64,000 nucleotides of DNA. It comes from Paramacrobiotus metropolitanus (lineage: Eukaryota > Tardigrada > Eutardigrada > Parachela > Macrobiotidae). Positions within the stretch are counted from its first letter, which is position 1; each line of letters opens with the position of its first letter. Shown piece after piece: positions 9,656 to 20,447 of this stretch. The stretch lies in assembly GCF_019649055.1 (NCBI RefSeq), contig NW_026570296.1, positions 62,001 through 126,000 of the forward strand, given 5' to 3'. The notes beneath the pieces were generated by a model that saw only the letters and a program-made list of their open reading frames with translations, made no database searches and had not been told where the DNA came from. A program made the translations under genes and the position numbers.

Positions 9656-10636
9656 TGTCGTGCAATATAATCGAATAGAATAAAGACGTTGCGCGGTGGA
9701 AATATGCACTTCCCAAACCACGACCAGTCGGGGAATAGAGCGACTCTTAATCTCAACTTCTTATGTATTTCATGGAGCGAAAGTTCAAGGATGTTGATGT
9801 ACAAGTATGAGATGATATGCAAGGATGAAGAAGAGGATCCGGAACTCGAAAGCCTGCTGAAAGAGAAGACACGAAAGGAAACTCAAGGGATGCGTGAAGT
9901 TATACGTTACCTGTCCGACGCTAGATGGTAGCCGAAGCGTATGAGTATGACATATCCATCAACCTGGCGCTACAGGGCATGAAGATCGAAGAGACCGAAA
10001 GGTCACGGCAAACAAGTGGGATCAAGTGGGTAGCCTGTTACGTCACGAGACTATCCGAAGATGATAATGCACGTCGACGAAGTAGAGGAATGACCCCTGA
10101 CAATAGGTGAAAGGTCACCCAGAGGTCAGTTTGAACAGCCTCACTTGGAAAGAGAAGACCAGAGCAAAAGCCTGAAGTTAATCAGATCGAGTAACAAGAC
10201 TCTACTTTTGTTGGGATTACAACTCTTGACATTTGTGTGGGCGACGAGCGCCTTATATAGCCCTGGGCACCGCAAGTGCTGGCTCTTCGTACACGCAGGT
10301 ACGGGTCTGAGAACAATAGGGATTTACACGCTAACCAATAAGAGACATCTGAGGACACGTGGACTAATCACACCGCTGCATCACTACACGTGGACTAATG
10401 AGAACATGAGGTCAACTAATACACTAGAACAATAGGTTGAGCTACGTCATCGAAGCGCGGTCACGTCGAAATGGCAAGTCGCGGTCAAAGTTCTCTGCTG
10501 GGGATTTCTGAGAAGTCGAAGTAGAGACTCGGGGTCAGGACTCGCGTAGAAGATGTAGTAAAGCCTAAGCCTTAGTTGAAGGGGTAGAAGTAGTAAAGTA
10601 GTACCGATGTGTACTAAGGGACGCCAGTACACGTCA
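9656..10636 (-). repeat. 5' LTR of element A (981 bp)
   Basis: On the minus strand it starts TGACGTGTAC and ends GCACGACA, giving canonical TG..CA termini. It is a direct repeat of 60962..61946 (985 bp). The two are nearly identical by eye over most of their length and diverge only in the last 60 bp or so, next to the primer site. It is followed directly by TGGCGCC, which fixes the inner boundary. The other LTR of element A is outside the window, so the target duplication cannot be checked. The outer flank begins ggtaag. Confidence 0.88.
10252..10260 (-). promoter_or_regulatory. TATA box of LTR A
   Basis: The minus strand reads CTATATAAG about 380 bp inside the LTR. The same motif is present at the equivalent place in LTR C (near 61556..61566). 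It points in the direction of the element's genes, so it would place the U3/R boundary about 25-30 bp further left. The start site itself is inference. Confidence 0.55.
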
Positions 10637-13430
10637 GGTAAGTTCGTAAATAGTCTTGCGTCGGCAGTTTTGCTTGTGTATGTTCTGTTTCCGGAATGGC
10701 GTTTAGCGAAGCCGTTCGGTGCCGTGAAATCCGATTAGGAGATAACTAATCTACTGTACGTACGCCTTTCCTAAAGCAAGTTTAAGCAACCGACACTGAT
10801 GGCGAAGATGTTGGTTGTTTTTAACGGTTACTATAATAACGGCCAATTATAATGGTAGCGAAGACGCAGATAGAAATGATGAAGTTGGACAAATGGATTT
10901 TTAATCAGCTTATCATTAATTAAGTATGTCGTTAGACTTCCCTTTCACTCAGGATTTCAGCTTTCTTTATTAATAACAATAAAATAAGTAGGTACAAGCC
11001 CAGCACGGATGAATAATGTCTTAGGATTTCGAGCATGTAAAAAGGTTAACTGCATATGTATTAAATAATGGCACGATGTTCATTACATTAAGGACGAACA
11101 AAATAAACAGGCGTGAGCAGAACCTGTTATTTCTGCTAATTCACAGTGCGCTAATTTCAATGACAATTCGATATAACACATAGTAGCAATCTGGGGATTT
11201 ACAAACAGCCCATGTTAAGCTAATGGCCACCATGGCAACAAGCTTTTGAGTGACCACTGGACTGTGGGTAGTGGGCTTTCCAGAAAATTGATGATGCAGG
11301 AACACTCTCGACACTGAGAGGATTATGTAGCACTTTAGAGCGTGCAGATTGGATGTGTGGAACGGGAGAACATTCGCTCATTCGGCAAAGTGTCGAGGAC
11401 CCTTGTTACTTAGTTAGTATTCATATAACCAGCTTACGGGATCTACATCCGAACACAAACTTTTGCGGCGCAAGTTTGTTACGCAATGCACACTTCGCAA
11501 CGGTTGATTGCATTGGTCCCAGCTGCTAAAAAAACTACGAAAACTAAGAAAGAGAAAATCTAAGAAAACTTGAGAAACCCTAAGAAAGCCTAAGAAACCT
11601 AAGAAAACAAAGAAACCCAAGAAATTTAAGAAACCTAAGAAACCTAAGAATACCTAAGAATACCCAAGAAACCTGAGAATACCTAAGAAACCTCAGAAAT
11701 CTAAGATATCTAAGAAATATCGTATATGAAAGAATACGAGGGATACCGATCACGTTGGTGGGCCGGATTGACTGCGATTAATTTTTACACAAGCTTCTTA
11801 AATTTTCAGTACTTTGTAACGTGCCGATGCCGAAGGCCGCAGTCTGTCTCGGTTTTTCCGAACGGTCCGAGAACAGACAATGTATTTACCATGTATGTCT
11901 ATGGTAGCCCATGGCAACAATTTGTTTTTTGGGGCTACTCCTTCCCTTTGGGGGCGTATCGATGGCGCAATAGCGTAAGAACATTCGCGCCGTTAAGAAG
12001 AATTTAACGCCCTTGGCCGCGTCGAAATCGGTTCAGCCGTTCGCCCAAACATTGGCTACATTATCAATCGTGTATACGTGGTTACGGATGTAGATAACAA
12101 GCTGAGCACGGATGAATATTGGCTTACGACGATTTTAAAAACTTTTTATTTTCTTTGCAGTATATTGTTTAGCATGTAATTAGTTTCTCGAAAAGTCAGA
12201 ATGGCAAAGCCAGACAACTGCTCAGGATGGTTGTCCGCGACGAGCGTACTGCGTTGTTGACCTTTAACCCTGGAGCTTGTTTTGTTGTTTTCTCGCGTGC
12301 TAGGTTTCCGTTCATTCTACTCAAAATTACCAAATTATTAAGCTACTCTAGCAGATGCAGCGGCCGAAATAATTTGTTGTTCACTCAGTCCGTGAACAGA
12401 AGAAACGCAGAGGCCGAAGCTTTTCTTATTGTTTGAGTGTAGTATGAGTGTAGTGTAGTATGTATAATGTGCCCGTGGTAACCGGCCAGCCATGTTAGCT
12501 CTATGGCATCCATGTTAACAAGCCTTTCAGTGACCACTGGCCTTAATCATTTGATGATAGCAAGACAAGACTGGCCTTAGATCACCCGAAAGACTGAGAG
12601 GTTTTCATTTGTGCCTCGGCTGCAAGTTTTCGTTTTATTTTAAAACTAACTGAATCATTCGTTCACTCGGTATGTGGTCAACAAAAAACGCAGAGGCGAA
12701 GCCAAAGCTGTTTGTTGTTAAACACTGATTTGCCGTGGTGAAGAACAAGCGCATGTTAGCCCTATGGCATCCATGGTAACAAGCCTTTGAGTGACCATTG
12801 GACTTATCCTACTTGTGAGAGTAAAAAAACCACTAGCTTTATGTTACTCTACGTTTTGAAAAGATTCTGTGAAAATTTAAAGCTGCAAAATCGGCTCAGT
12901 GGAAGCTGAGATCATAGGTAACAAAGAGGAGAGGCAGAAAACCTGCAAGAGATGTACAGTATTCATCTAACTAAGTACTACTCTAGAGTATAGTCAGTAT
13001 ACCGATACCTACTAGTACAAATAAATTATGCCCGCAGCCGTTTCACAGCTTGTTATTTAAAAAGATTGTAACCTTGGCTTGTATTGCCCGCCGACAAAAA
13101 TTCATTGGCATTATTTGGGAAATCATTCGTACTAATTACTAGAGTATACTGGTTTCTACTGGTGTAGATACAAGTTCCAACGCCAAATGAAGTATTATAT
13201 TATATTTGCATAAAATGTGAGCCGCTACTGCATAGTCATTTATTTGCAGATGGCTACGAAATGACCATAGGTGACCTTTCGCATCCGATTCTGGCATGTG
13301 TCCTGCTACATCTGGATGTGTCTTCCCAGGCACAGATAAGCCGGCAAGTCACCATAACCATTCTGATGCCAACAATCACAATGTTGCCAACAGTGGTTAG
13401 GCTACTAAGTACTATTGTAAGCCTGTAAAG
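10637..13430. other. Gene-poor stretch with dispersed short repeats
   Basis: I see no supportable gene here. Three diverged copies of a motif of about 50 bp (catgttag..atgg..ccatg..aacaagc..gagtgaccactgg) start near 11211, 12490 and 12753. A phrase agcacggatgaata occurs near 11004 and 12106, each followed after some tens of bases by agcatgtaa. Together these suggest remnants of a tandemly duplicated or mobile sequence. A minisatellite lies at 11535..11720. Confidence 0.5.
11535..11720. repeat. AAGAAACCT-type minisatellite
   Basis: About 190 bp made of degenerate 8-10-bp units around cctaagaaa, with variants such as cctaagaatac. It gives low-complexity Phe/Leu-rich translations on the minus strand, which I do not regard as a gene. 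Confidence 0.75.
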
Positions 13431-13944
13431 ATGGTTTTGTTACCTTTCAGGGTGTGCAGGCTGTGGAGGCTTGTGTCTCAAAAATACATAGACAACCGAC
13501 ACATTATGATCGACATTGGTCCAATGCGAATACGGCCTAACTGGGATGACACATTTTCCGTTGAGCATGACCACCTTGTAAATAAATTCGTAACGATATT
13601 GGACCGCTGCACCACCTGGCAGACCCACACCCTTGGATTAGCTGACAGCCGGCGACAGGACGACAAGACGCGGGATTTTGCGACAAAACTGTGGACGCTC
13701 CACCGAATACTGACGGCCAAGAGCATCCGTATACGTCTGCTCGTCATCAAGAACGCTCTGGATCTGACCCAACTCCCGGGCTGTCCGTTCCTGGATCTTT
13801 GCCGGAATTTCCGCACCGGCGAATACGAATGCCGCTCGTTGTCCACCTTGATGGCGGTATGTAAAGAGATGGTGTGGATTAACTGCACCGCGATGCACAT
13901 CAACAACCCCGCGCTACTAGTACGTACTAGAAATGCTGTACACC

Positions 13945-14046
13945 GATGCCCGCCTGCTGCAGCCGCGCCACGAGATGGAGTTTCATATAATATTTCATAC
14001 AATATTTCGATGCCCGCTGGCTGCAGCCGCGCCACGAGATGGAGTT
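13945..14046. repeat. 38-bp direct repeat inside the F-box-like gene
   Basis: The segment gatgcccgc..gatggagtt occurs at 13945..13982 and again at 14009..14046, with one indel-like difference, separated by AT-rich atttcata repeats. Confidence 0.75.
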
Positions 14047-14464
14047 CCTGGGACTATGATGCGGTGTCCGGCCGCTCGTCCGATGAACGTACTGATTCCT
14101 TACCTGCGCTTCCGTGGAACGGATACTGTCGCCGAGCAGAGACAGTGCTTTTTAGCCGCGGTCAACGACAACTGCCGGCCGGTTACTCAGCGCAGGCGCG
14201 ACAAGGTGACAGCGGTGCATTCGCGCCGGGATGCGGACCTGGGCCTATCCCGATGAATGGGCCGGCATCCGTGTTTTTCTTCAGCTGTGAGTAGTGTTCA
14301 AATATCATGACGTGTTCCACGGGTGCATGAACAGCGTTACTTGGTTCACAGATTCGGTAGTTTGGCGACGGTGGAAGTGTACAGCGATGGGACGACGTGG
14401 ACTTGAGAGAAATGGAGGTTGAAAGGCTCAGTCGGTTAGCCACTGCCCTACTCAAGGAGCTTCA

Positions 14465-14585
14465 CTGTATTGTATACAGTGAAGTCTGTATTGTATGAAA
14501 TATTGTATGAAATATTGTAAGTCTATGAAATATTGTATGAAATATTGTATGAAATATTGTAAGTCTGTATTGTATGAAATACAAT
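14465..14585. repeat. 12-bp tandem repeat (gtatgaaatatt)
   Basis: Several copies of gtatgaaatatt with interspersed gtaagtct. It separates the two diverged copies of the flanking 300-bp duplication. Confidence 0.75.
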
Positions 14586-14989
14586 ACAGCCCCTAGAGAA
14601 CCGCGTTGGGTTAGCTCTTCACATCCTTGACGAATACTATTAAGACAGCTGCGCGATTAATTACAGCTGCCGGCCGGCTAGTCAGCGCATGCGCGACAAA
14701 GCCACCGCGGTGCATTCACGGTGGACGCGGACGTGGGCCTATCCCGATAAATGGGCTGGCATTCGGGTTTTTCTTCAGTTGGGAGTATTATGTAAAAACA
14801 GCTGTTCCGTGTACTAATTAGAACGTCAGCGTTTCTTGTGCAACAGGTTCGGCAGGTTTGGTGACGGTGGACGTGAACAGCGATGGGACGACGTAGACTT
14901 GAGAGAACTGGATATTGCCATGCTCAGCCGTTTAGCTCTACATATCCTTGACGGATACTACTAAATTAACTACTAAATTAATTAACTAT

Positions 14990-15300
14990 AGAAAGGCGGG
15001 ACTGTACTTGTACCTACAGGGCAGATACATCTTCGTACCGCTGGCTTTTGAAACTCTTGGACCATGGGGAAAATCAGCTAGCCGTTTAGTGAAGGAAATT
15101 GGCAAGCGACTTCAACAGCATACGGGTGAGCCTCGCTCCCATGAGTACCTCCGTCAACGTCTGTCGCTGGAAATTCAGCGAGGCAACGCTGCTTCCGTTC
15201 TCGGTACAATGGAAGGAGCGGCAGCATTAAATGAAATTTTGTTATTTTGATTTACTGTTTCAAAACTGTGATGTTACCGCATTTTGTGAAATAAAAAATC
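14990..15300 (+). mobile_element. 5'-truncated RLE-type LINE, 3' end only
   Basis: The frame from about 15000 to the TGA at 15248..15250 encodes the C-terminal tail (FETLGPWGKSA, RQRLSLEIQRGNAASVLGTM) also found in the longer copy at 21044..21802. A GAAATAAAAAA tail follows at 15288..15297. An 11-bp direct repeat, actaaattaac, at 14960..14970 and 15303..15313 may be the target-site duplication, although the left copy sits about 20 bp from the coding-like start. The insertion lies just after the stop codon of the F-box-like gene. Confidence 0.65.
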
Positions 15301-15313
15301 CAACTAAATTAAC

Positions 15314-16600
15314 CGATTAATTAACGATTAACTTTGGTTAACTTGGGCTTATAAAGCTGTTTACATATAAAAACAATTAGCCGACGAATTTCATTTGCTA
15401 ACAAAATTAGTCAGGAAACTTTTAGCGACCAGATTCTCTAACCGAGTTGATCTCCACGGTTAAACGCGGTCGAAAAATTCTTAAGGTTCGTGTATAAAAT
15501 ATTTGAAAGTGCTACTGTTGATCCGCGTATTTCCGTTTTACAACTGCCAAGCTGAAGTTTAAAGGAAGTATAAAGAAAATACATGTCAGGGTTAACATGG
15601 CAGAAGAACAGCATTCTGTTTCATATGACATATATACCCATTCAGAATTATTTAATAATATATAAACGTCACATCCATAAGTTTACCGTTTACGGGTGCC
15701 TGTCCGGGTGGATCGGTGTCTTAAGGGAGTAACCCAAAGAATATTTAGTATAAATCAATATCCGGTTGTGAAATGTTATACCACCAAACAACCAGTACTA
15801 GATAATACGTGTAATCGGCTAGCAACTTAGCAAGACAATTTGTTTTTCAATACCGGAACTTATTCGACAATAATGATCGCAGTGAAACTCTTAAAATTCA
15901 ATGTACCGGTATTTTTCGCACAAGCCCGAGAGTCAATAATCTTATACAGTACTTCGACGGTAATATGTAGACCGAATGCTTAAGAATACCGCTTAGTTGA
16001 CGATTTTGTTGTTCTATCAGAAAACTTTGTTATATCCGAACTTAAACAGCACAAACACACCGAACCGAACCGAACCAAAACACGACACTAGTAATGATTT
16101 TCACGCGGAAGTCGTGGTCAGCAGGGTAAAATATCGCGAGGCGGAAGTCGTCCGTTTCTGCTATTTCACATGATCTGGCGCTACACAGTCTGCTTTTTCC
16201 AGCATATTCCACATGCCGCAACACTGATCAAAGTTAAATTTGGATGCGCATTCACGCATGTGAGTAACTAATCCTTTAAACCACTCTCTCCGTCGATAAT
16301 TAATTCTTATTTTGACCCATCTCAGTACTGAGGTCTGCTTGTGAGGACACGTTCTATTGCAGTAACGTAGCCATTTCCTAGTATTGAAAACGTTTCCATG
16401 AAGGTAGTTCCATGTCTGTTCCGGTTCTGCGTAACAATTATTTCCTAGCTTCAACCGTATTACAGTGCAGAATTGGCAGCGACCGTCTGCGGAAAACAAC
16501 AACACGCATGTGACTGTGGCAACTGCGAAGTACAGTAAATTGCAGGCGGCAATACAGGTGATACTGACACACACTTCAGGCAAACTAAGAAAATCACTTC
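15314..16600. other. Non-coding stretch
   Basis: No ORF or repeat of note was seen apart from a short ccgaa microsatellite near 16055..16075. The right end probably holds the promoter of the small gene at 16717. Confidence 0.4.
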
Positions 16601-16609
16601 CGCGTTTTA

Positions 16610-16627
16610 TACCATATATACCAAAAA
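16610..16627 (+). promoter_or_regulatory. TATA-like region of the small secreted-protein gene
   Basis: The sequence tttataccatatatacc lies about 90-105 bp before the chosen ATG at 16717. It is the only TATA-like stretch near the ORF. Confidence 0.4.
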
Positions 16628-16716
16628 AATTGCACGCAACATCATGTACACGCTGTATGCAATAAATGTGGCTTCTTAATTTTTTGGATGAGCGATTATT
16701 TAGCCATATCGGTAAA

Positions 16717-16968
16717 ATGACAAAAATAGCTCTAATAACTTTATTTATTTTCATGGTGCTTTCCGCATGTGGAACGGATGCCTCCAATCAGACCAGTACG
16801 GATTTGCAACTGCAGAGTGGAGTAGCGGTGAATGACAGCGCTTCCAATGCTACCCGTGTTCCGCCGGTACAGAGCCGGATTTTAATTAACCATGACGGTA
16901 GTGGCATATACAAAGGAGCGGGAGCTATCAATCCGACGCCGGCTCCCAAGCCCAAGCCCAAAGGCTAA
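16717..16968 (+). CDS. Small secreted peptide, 83 aa
   Basis: I chose the ATG at 16717 over the in-frame ATG at 16666 because it places a signal peptide at the N-terminus (MTKIALITLFIFMVLSACGT). The mature part is about 60 residues, Ser/Thr/Asn-rich with an NAT glycosylation sequon. It ends in a proline-lysine tail (PAPKPKPKG) before TAA at 16966..16968. A TATA-like box lies upstream and AATAAA lies 65 bp downstream. It has one cysteine left after cleavage at most, so it is unlikely to be a disulfide-rich peptide. I recognise no family. Its 3' end converges on the chemoreceptor-like gene. Confidence 0.55.
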   Translation: MTKIALITLFIFMVLSACGTDASNQTSTDLQLQSGVAVNDSASNATRVPPVQSRILINHDGSGIYKGAGAINPTPAPKPKPKG

Positions 16969-17032
16969 CTGATGTTCATATACTGGATACTCATACAGAA
17001 CTAACAATTGTAAATACTGATCATGGATTATA

Positions 17033-17038
17033 ATAAAT
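17033..17038 (+). terminator. Poly(A) signal AATAAA of the small secreted-protein gene
   Basis: Canonical AATAAA about 65 bp after the stop codon, inside an AT-rich stretch. Confidence 0.55.
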
Positions 17039-17098
17039 TATTATGAATTCTGATGGAAAAGTACTCGAAACGCCTGCTCAACGGCAGCGCCGTACTGG

Positions 17099-19632
17099 TT
17101 ATGACGATGAGTAGGTGCCATTTTTCTCCGTCTGGTTGTAAAAGCTCTGCCGCATGTCTTGCATCGCGGCATCATCTCTTTCTGCCTTGATTTCTGCATA
17201 CGCTACCGCCCGAATGGCTAGGATGGCAAGAAAAAGCTGAAATAGAAAAACATTTCACGATTTTTATTGTTAACGTGACAGAAGTACAGTACGAAGACGG
17301 GTCAAGTTGGCCCAATATAAAGTATTTAGAGAAATTAGAGGCAATAAAATGAATAGTCGTAAGTCGTAACTGATTTTCCAGCTCATTTGCGCATCTTTTC
17401 GTAATTATGTCATTATTCGTACAGTAAGACGAGAGCGGCATAAGTAGCCCACGATTACCGTAGAATACATAGGATAAAGTCAAAAGTGATAAACCGTACC
17501 GCACCTTATTTGAACTGTACACCCCAGCGACTTACAATTTCTGCTTGTCATAGAATTTTTCTTACCTTAACAGCCATGCTCACTTCTGGTCTTATAGATA
17601 TGAGACGAAAGTCCTGTCGTTCTGCCGCATCGGCTGCGCTTTGTAGTGCATCGTATAGACGATCGGTGCCACCATTCTGTTCAAGAGGGCATAATTAGAC
17701 ATTAATTGCGTAAGAAATGTAAACATGTAGTGCCAGCAACTTGGTGCCAGTATCATGTGTGAAATCACAAAAAGTGCTGCAAGTCTTTTCTTGTAGCCCA
17801 CTCAGGCCCACTGTTGTCTATGTAAAAAGCGTTGTCTACGGCGTTGTGTGCAGTAAAACAAATTGCCATCAGCGTTCGTCCAGTCTATTACTTACTGGCA
17901 ATTATCCGTACAATCATTAGCCATAATTCATAAGCCTCATTGCTACTACCAGACCCTTATCTCCGGCTTGAAAATTAACCATGATTTTAAAACACGCACC
18001 ATTCTGTGTTTCGAATTTTCAAGTAGCGCGTGAGGCATTACTGCTGCGTCTTGCTCCACAGCTAGCGAAGCAGTTGGCTTGTGCATGCACTTCTTTTAGT
18101 AATTTTCCTTTTTATTAACTATGTTAATTTATTTACGAAATGATTTTTTTTAACTATGTATGTTCATTTAGTTGTTCAACGCTGTCGAGAACGAAGAGTC
18201 CTGTCTGCACTGAACATACGAATGCAGTTTATGCGCGCTATATCGTATCTGGTTGACGACCAATTTAAGGTGTACTAAATCCCCCAAAAAAAAGTTACGT
18301 ACCGGTATGTATCTGTAGATTTCGAAACAACTAGCCGCATAAAGCAATCGCAAAGTACGGCTGTGTTTTTTTTCAGGATTACGAGTGCGGTAGTGTACCG
18401 TTAAGTACCGAGTAGTCGAGTACCGTACCGTACTTGATTCTGTACCGACGTTGACAGATTTTCAGTTACTGTACGCTCCGTTAAACCACTTACAGTATCA
18501 GTTGCTCTGCGGATGGCGATGATTTCTTCGATCTTACGGGTGGCTGCATTGATACCCTTGGCCTGGAACGCAAATTAGCTGTAGCGAGCAGAAGGCGTAC
18601 GAGTACTACCAATAGGATTGAAATACTTGACTTTCAATAAATTTTTTTATTACATTGTGTAGACTTCTTCAGTTAGTTCAGAGATAATTTGTATACCCGG
18701 TTAAACTATTATCGAATTGGAGTCTGATTCATGCAGAAACCAAAAAGCAGTTTGGCAGCACTTACCTGAGACTGGACCCGCAATATTAAAGCTAAAGGTC
18801 CGGTAAAAATAAATACGAAGGAAACCGGCGCCAGGAAGAAGGTCACCTGATCTCGAAGGGTTGCAAAATCAGTGAGGAAAAAGTTGGCGACTTGGCTGTT
18901 GAGAAGGAGAAAAATCGTCAAAGCCCATAAAAGGCTTTTTAATCGGAAACATTCGCGAAGATCGTCAAACAGCTTCCCCCTCGTGTCCTTCTTGGTTTGG
19001 ATGAGCGGTAGGCGCTGAGCAAGCCAGGAAGAAGCTTGTAAGTCGTTGTTGACGTCGCTTTCTAGTTTGAGCATAAAATTTAGGTGTTCCTCGGTGACAC
19101 GCAAGAATAACGTCAGACTGTAGGAAAACAGGCCGATCTCGCAAAACATGTACAGGCCAGTTAAATACGTCAAGGTCACATAGGATATCATGACGGGTTT
19201 TGTGCGAACCACAACGGTAGTAATTGTGATAAGTGCTTCATCACTCACGATAATTTGTCCGTACTATAAATTCGCATAGTAAGCACTATATGCCAGTACC
19301 GCCATTATAACACACCCGACGTTTAACCACCGATGACGCGATGAATGATTTTGACTGTCGGCAGAAAGGTTCAAATCTCGGAAAAGGTGTCTTATGTTAT
19401 CGGTGCACAGTAAATAACATGTCAGAACACAATCCACTGTGGCGTAAAGAAAATAAACTGCGGTTTCGGCCGCTCCCAGAAGATATACAATGGGTCCTGC
19501 TTTGCGCTGTGCAGGTATGAAGCCAACAATGGCTAATTGAGCGATTTCGATTCCAACGAAGGAACAAAAGATGGCCGCCATCAGACCGAACACAGCACCC
19601 ATAACCCTCGACAACATAGTTATTATTGACCG
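17099..19632 (-). pseudogene. Seven-TM chemoreceptor-like (gustatory-receptor-type) gene, C-terminal four exons
   Basis: Exons on the minus strand are 19632..18766, 18562..18494, 17676..17566 and 17237..17099, with stop TAA at 17099..17101. Every junction has GT/AG (donors GTAAGT, GTAAGT and GTAAG) and all introns are phase 0, of 203, 817 and 328 bp. The large exon holds about six hydrophobic segments. The small exons encode a short amphipathic cytoplasmic loop and a final membrane segment (LFLAILAIRAVAYAEIKAE). This layout, with clustered phase-0 introns near the C-terminus, fits the insect-type gustatory receptor (7tm_7) family, but the diagnostic C-terminal TY motif is not obvious. An in-frame TAG at 19264..19266 interrupts the large exon, so I call it a probable pseudogene or an assembly error. 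Confidence 0.6.
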
Positions 19633-19715
19633 CTGAGCGGTTAATTACTTGTTATAATATCATTGTCATAAAGTAGTACGGTTAATACTGGATGATTTGA
19701 TGCCAGTTCTGTCGT

Positions 19716-20110
19716 TCAAACAGCGCTGACATTATAGCAGCAGAACGCCAATCCTGTAGCACAGGGCAGAAGTATTTTAGCCACAGCACAGAAAAGAAAA
19801 GGCAGTGCCATATATGCCTCTAAAATACCGGGAGGAACTGCACGTACGTCAGAGTTGAAAAGGAACCTGGAATCATTTCCAGCAGAACCTGCCAGGTGAT
19901 GACAGATTCCAGCATCGAAAACAAAGTGTAACAACAAAAAGGCTGGTTTGTTTCTACTGTTCCGCTTCCGCCACTTCGCAGGCAAAGCTTTTTGCTGTTT
20001 GTTTTGGGGAATGGGTGGGATCTGGCTATGCAAATAAGGGACTGGTTATTCGGCGCGGATCCCGGCGAAAACTTTTTACCTTTGTGCCTTTTTCCCCACT
20101 GCTGCTTGCT
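19716..20110 (-). pseudogene. Probable 5' exon of the chemoreceptor-like gene
   Basis: Two overlapping minus-strand frames encode hydrophobic segments that read as consecutive membrane helices. These are CCYTLFSMLESVITWQVLLE in one frame and AYMALPFLFCAVAKILLPCA in the next. The frame passes to the -1 frame near 19820..19830, within a ccc/gg stretch. Possible phase-0 donors follow the second segment. No convincing initiator ATG was identified; the longest frames begin at TTG. The link to 19632 is inference from position and hydrophobicity. Confidence 0.4.
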
Positions 20111-20266
20111 TTGGTGACTCGCAGACGGAACTGAGTTTTGAAAGCAAGTGTAATCCTCACCAACCAAGCAAACCCAACTGAAATACTATATTATTAATAA
20201 AAACATTTTCCATTTGCCTGAATGTTGATCCTTGGATCGTTTGGCGGAAGTGCTGGGAGCCTGTGG

Positions 20267-20447
20267 TACATGTACTGTAGCGGCTCGATCAAGTGGCACC
20301 ACAGAGTTGGTGTACGGGAAAACAGCACACATGCAGCGTGGGCATGCTCATGCACTTTGCAAGCACGAACAGTGCACACTGTGCAAGTGCTGATTTCCCG
20401 TACACAGACTCTGTGGTGCCACTTGATCGAGCCGCTACAGTAATGTA
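20267..20447. repeat. Long inverted repeat (MITE-like hairpin)
   Basis: Arms at 20267..20323 and 20392..20447 are about 55 bp each. They include an uninterrupted 24-bp match (ctcgatcaagtggcaccac...), with only a few mismatches elsewhere, around a loop of about 68 nt. The loop itself contains cat/atg and gtgcac palindromic pieces. It could be a miniature inverted-repeat element or a hairpin-RNA source. No target duplication is obvious. Confidence 0.75.

Larger units (their letters stand above)
1..10636 (-). mobile_element. LTR retrotransposon A (Ty3-like), 5' part; 3' part lies outside the window
   Basis: The element runs right to left: 5' LTR (9656..10636), primer-binding site, leader, then about 8.6 kb of one reading frame down to a TGA at 34..36. 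Gag, a zinc knuckle, an aspartic protease and integrase-type zinc-binding modules are recognisable. RT, RNase H and the integrase core are not in the window and presumably lie to the left. The Ty3 assignment rests on the protease and the HHCC module, so it is family-level inference. The LTR closely matches the one at 60962..61946, so the two elements belong to one family. The frame is interrupted only by in-frame TAA codons at 6028..6030 and 3220..3222, and no frameshift was found in it. Confidence 0.85.
13431..14964 (+). pseudogene. F-box-like gene, probably broken, with internal duplications
   Basis: A possible 3' splice site (tacctttcag) ends at 13450 and is followed by an open frame beginning VCRLWRLVSQKYIDNRHIMI. 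This matches the end of an F-box followed by the start of a repeat-type substrate domain. The frame stays protein-like to about 13920, then meets a duplicated 38-bp segment (13945..14046) that shifts it. Further coding-like pieces follow in other frames. These include WAYPD.WAGIRVFLQ near 14245 and again near 14735, and WDDVDLRE..LSRLA near 14390 and 14890, ending in a stop at 14962..14964. The pieces at 14160..14450 and 14640..14935 are diverged copies of each other. F-box proteins bind SKP1 and present substrates to cullin ligases; the assignment here is tentative. Confidence 0.4.

Noticed and set aside
13478-14035. Minus-strand gene antisense to the F-box-like exon
   Set aside because: Several minus frames are open, but the plus frame has a splice acceptor and better protein character, and the minus frames break at different points.
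16161-16787. 208-aa minus-strand ORF
   Set aside because: It is antisense to the promoter and start of the secreted-protein gene, shows no domain, and its N-terminus depends on the complement of the signal-peptide region.
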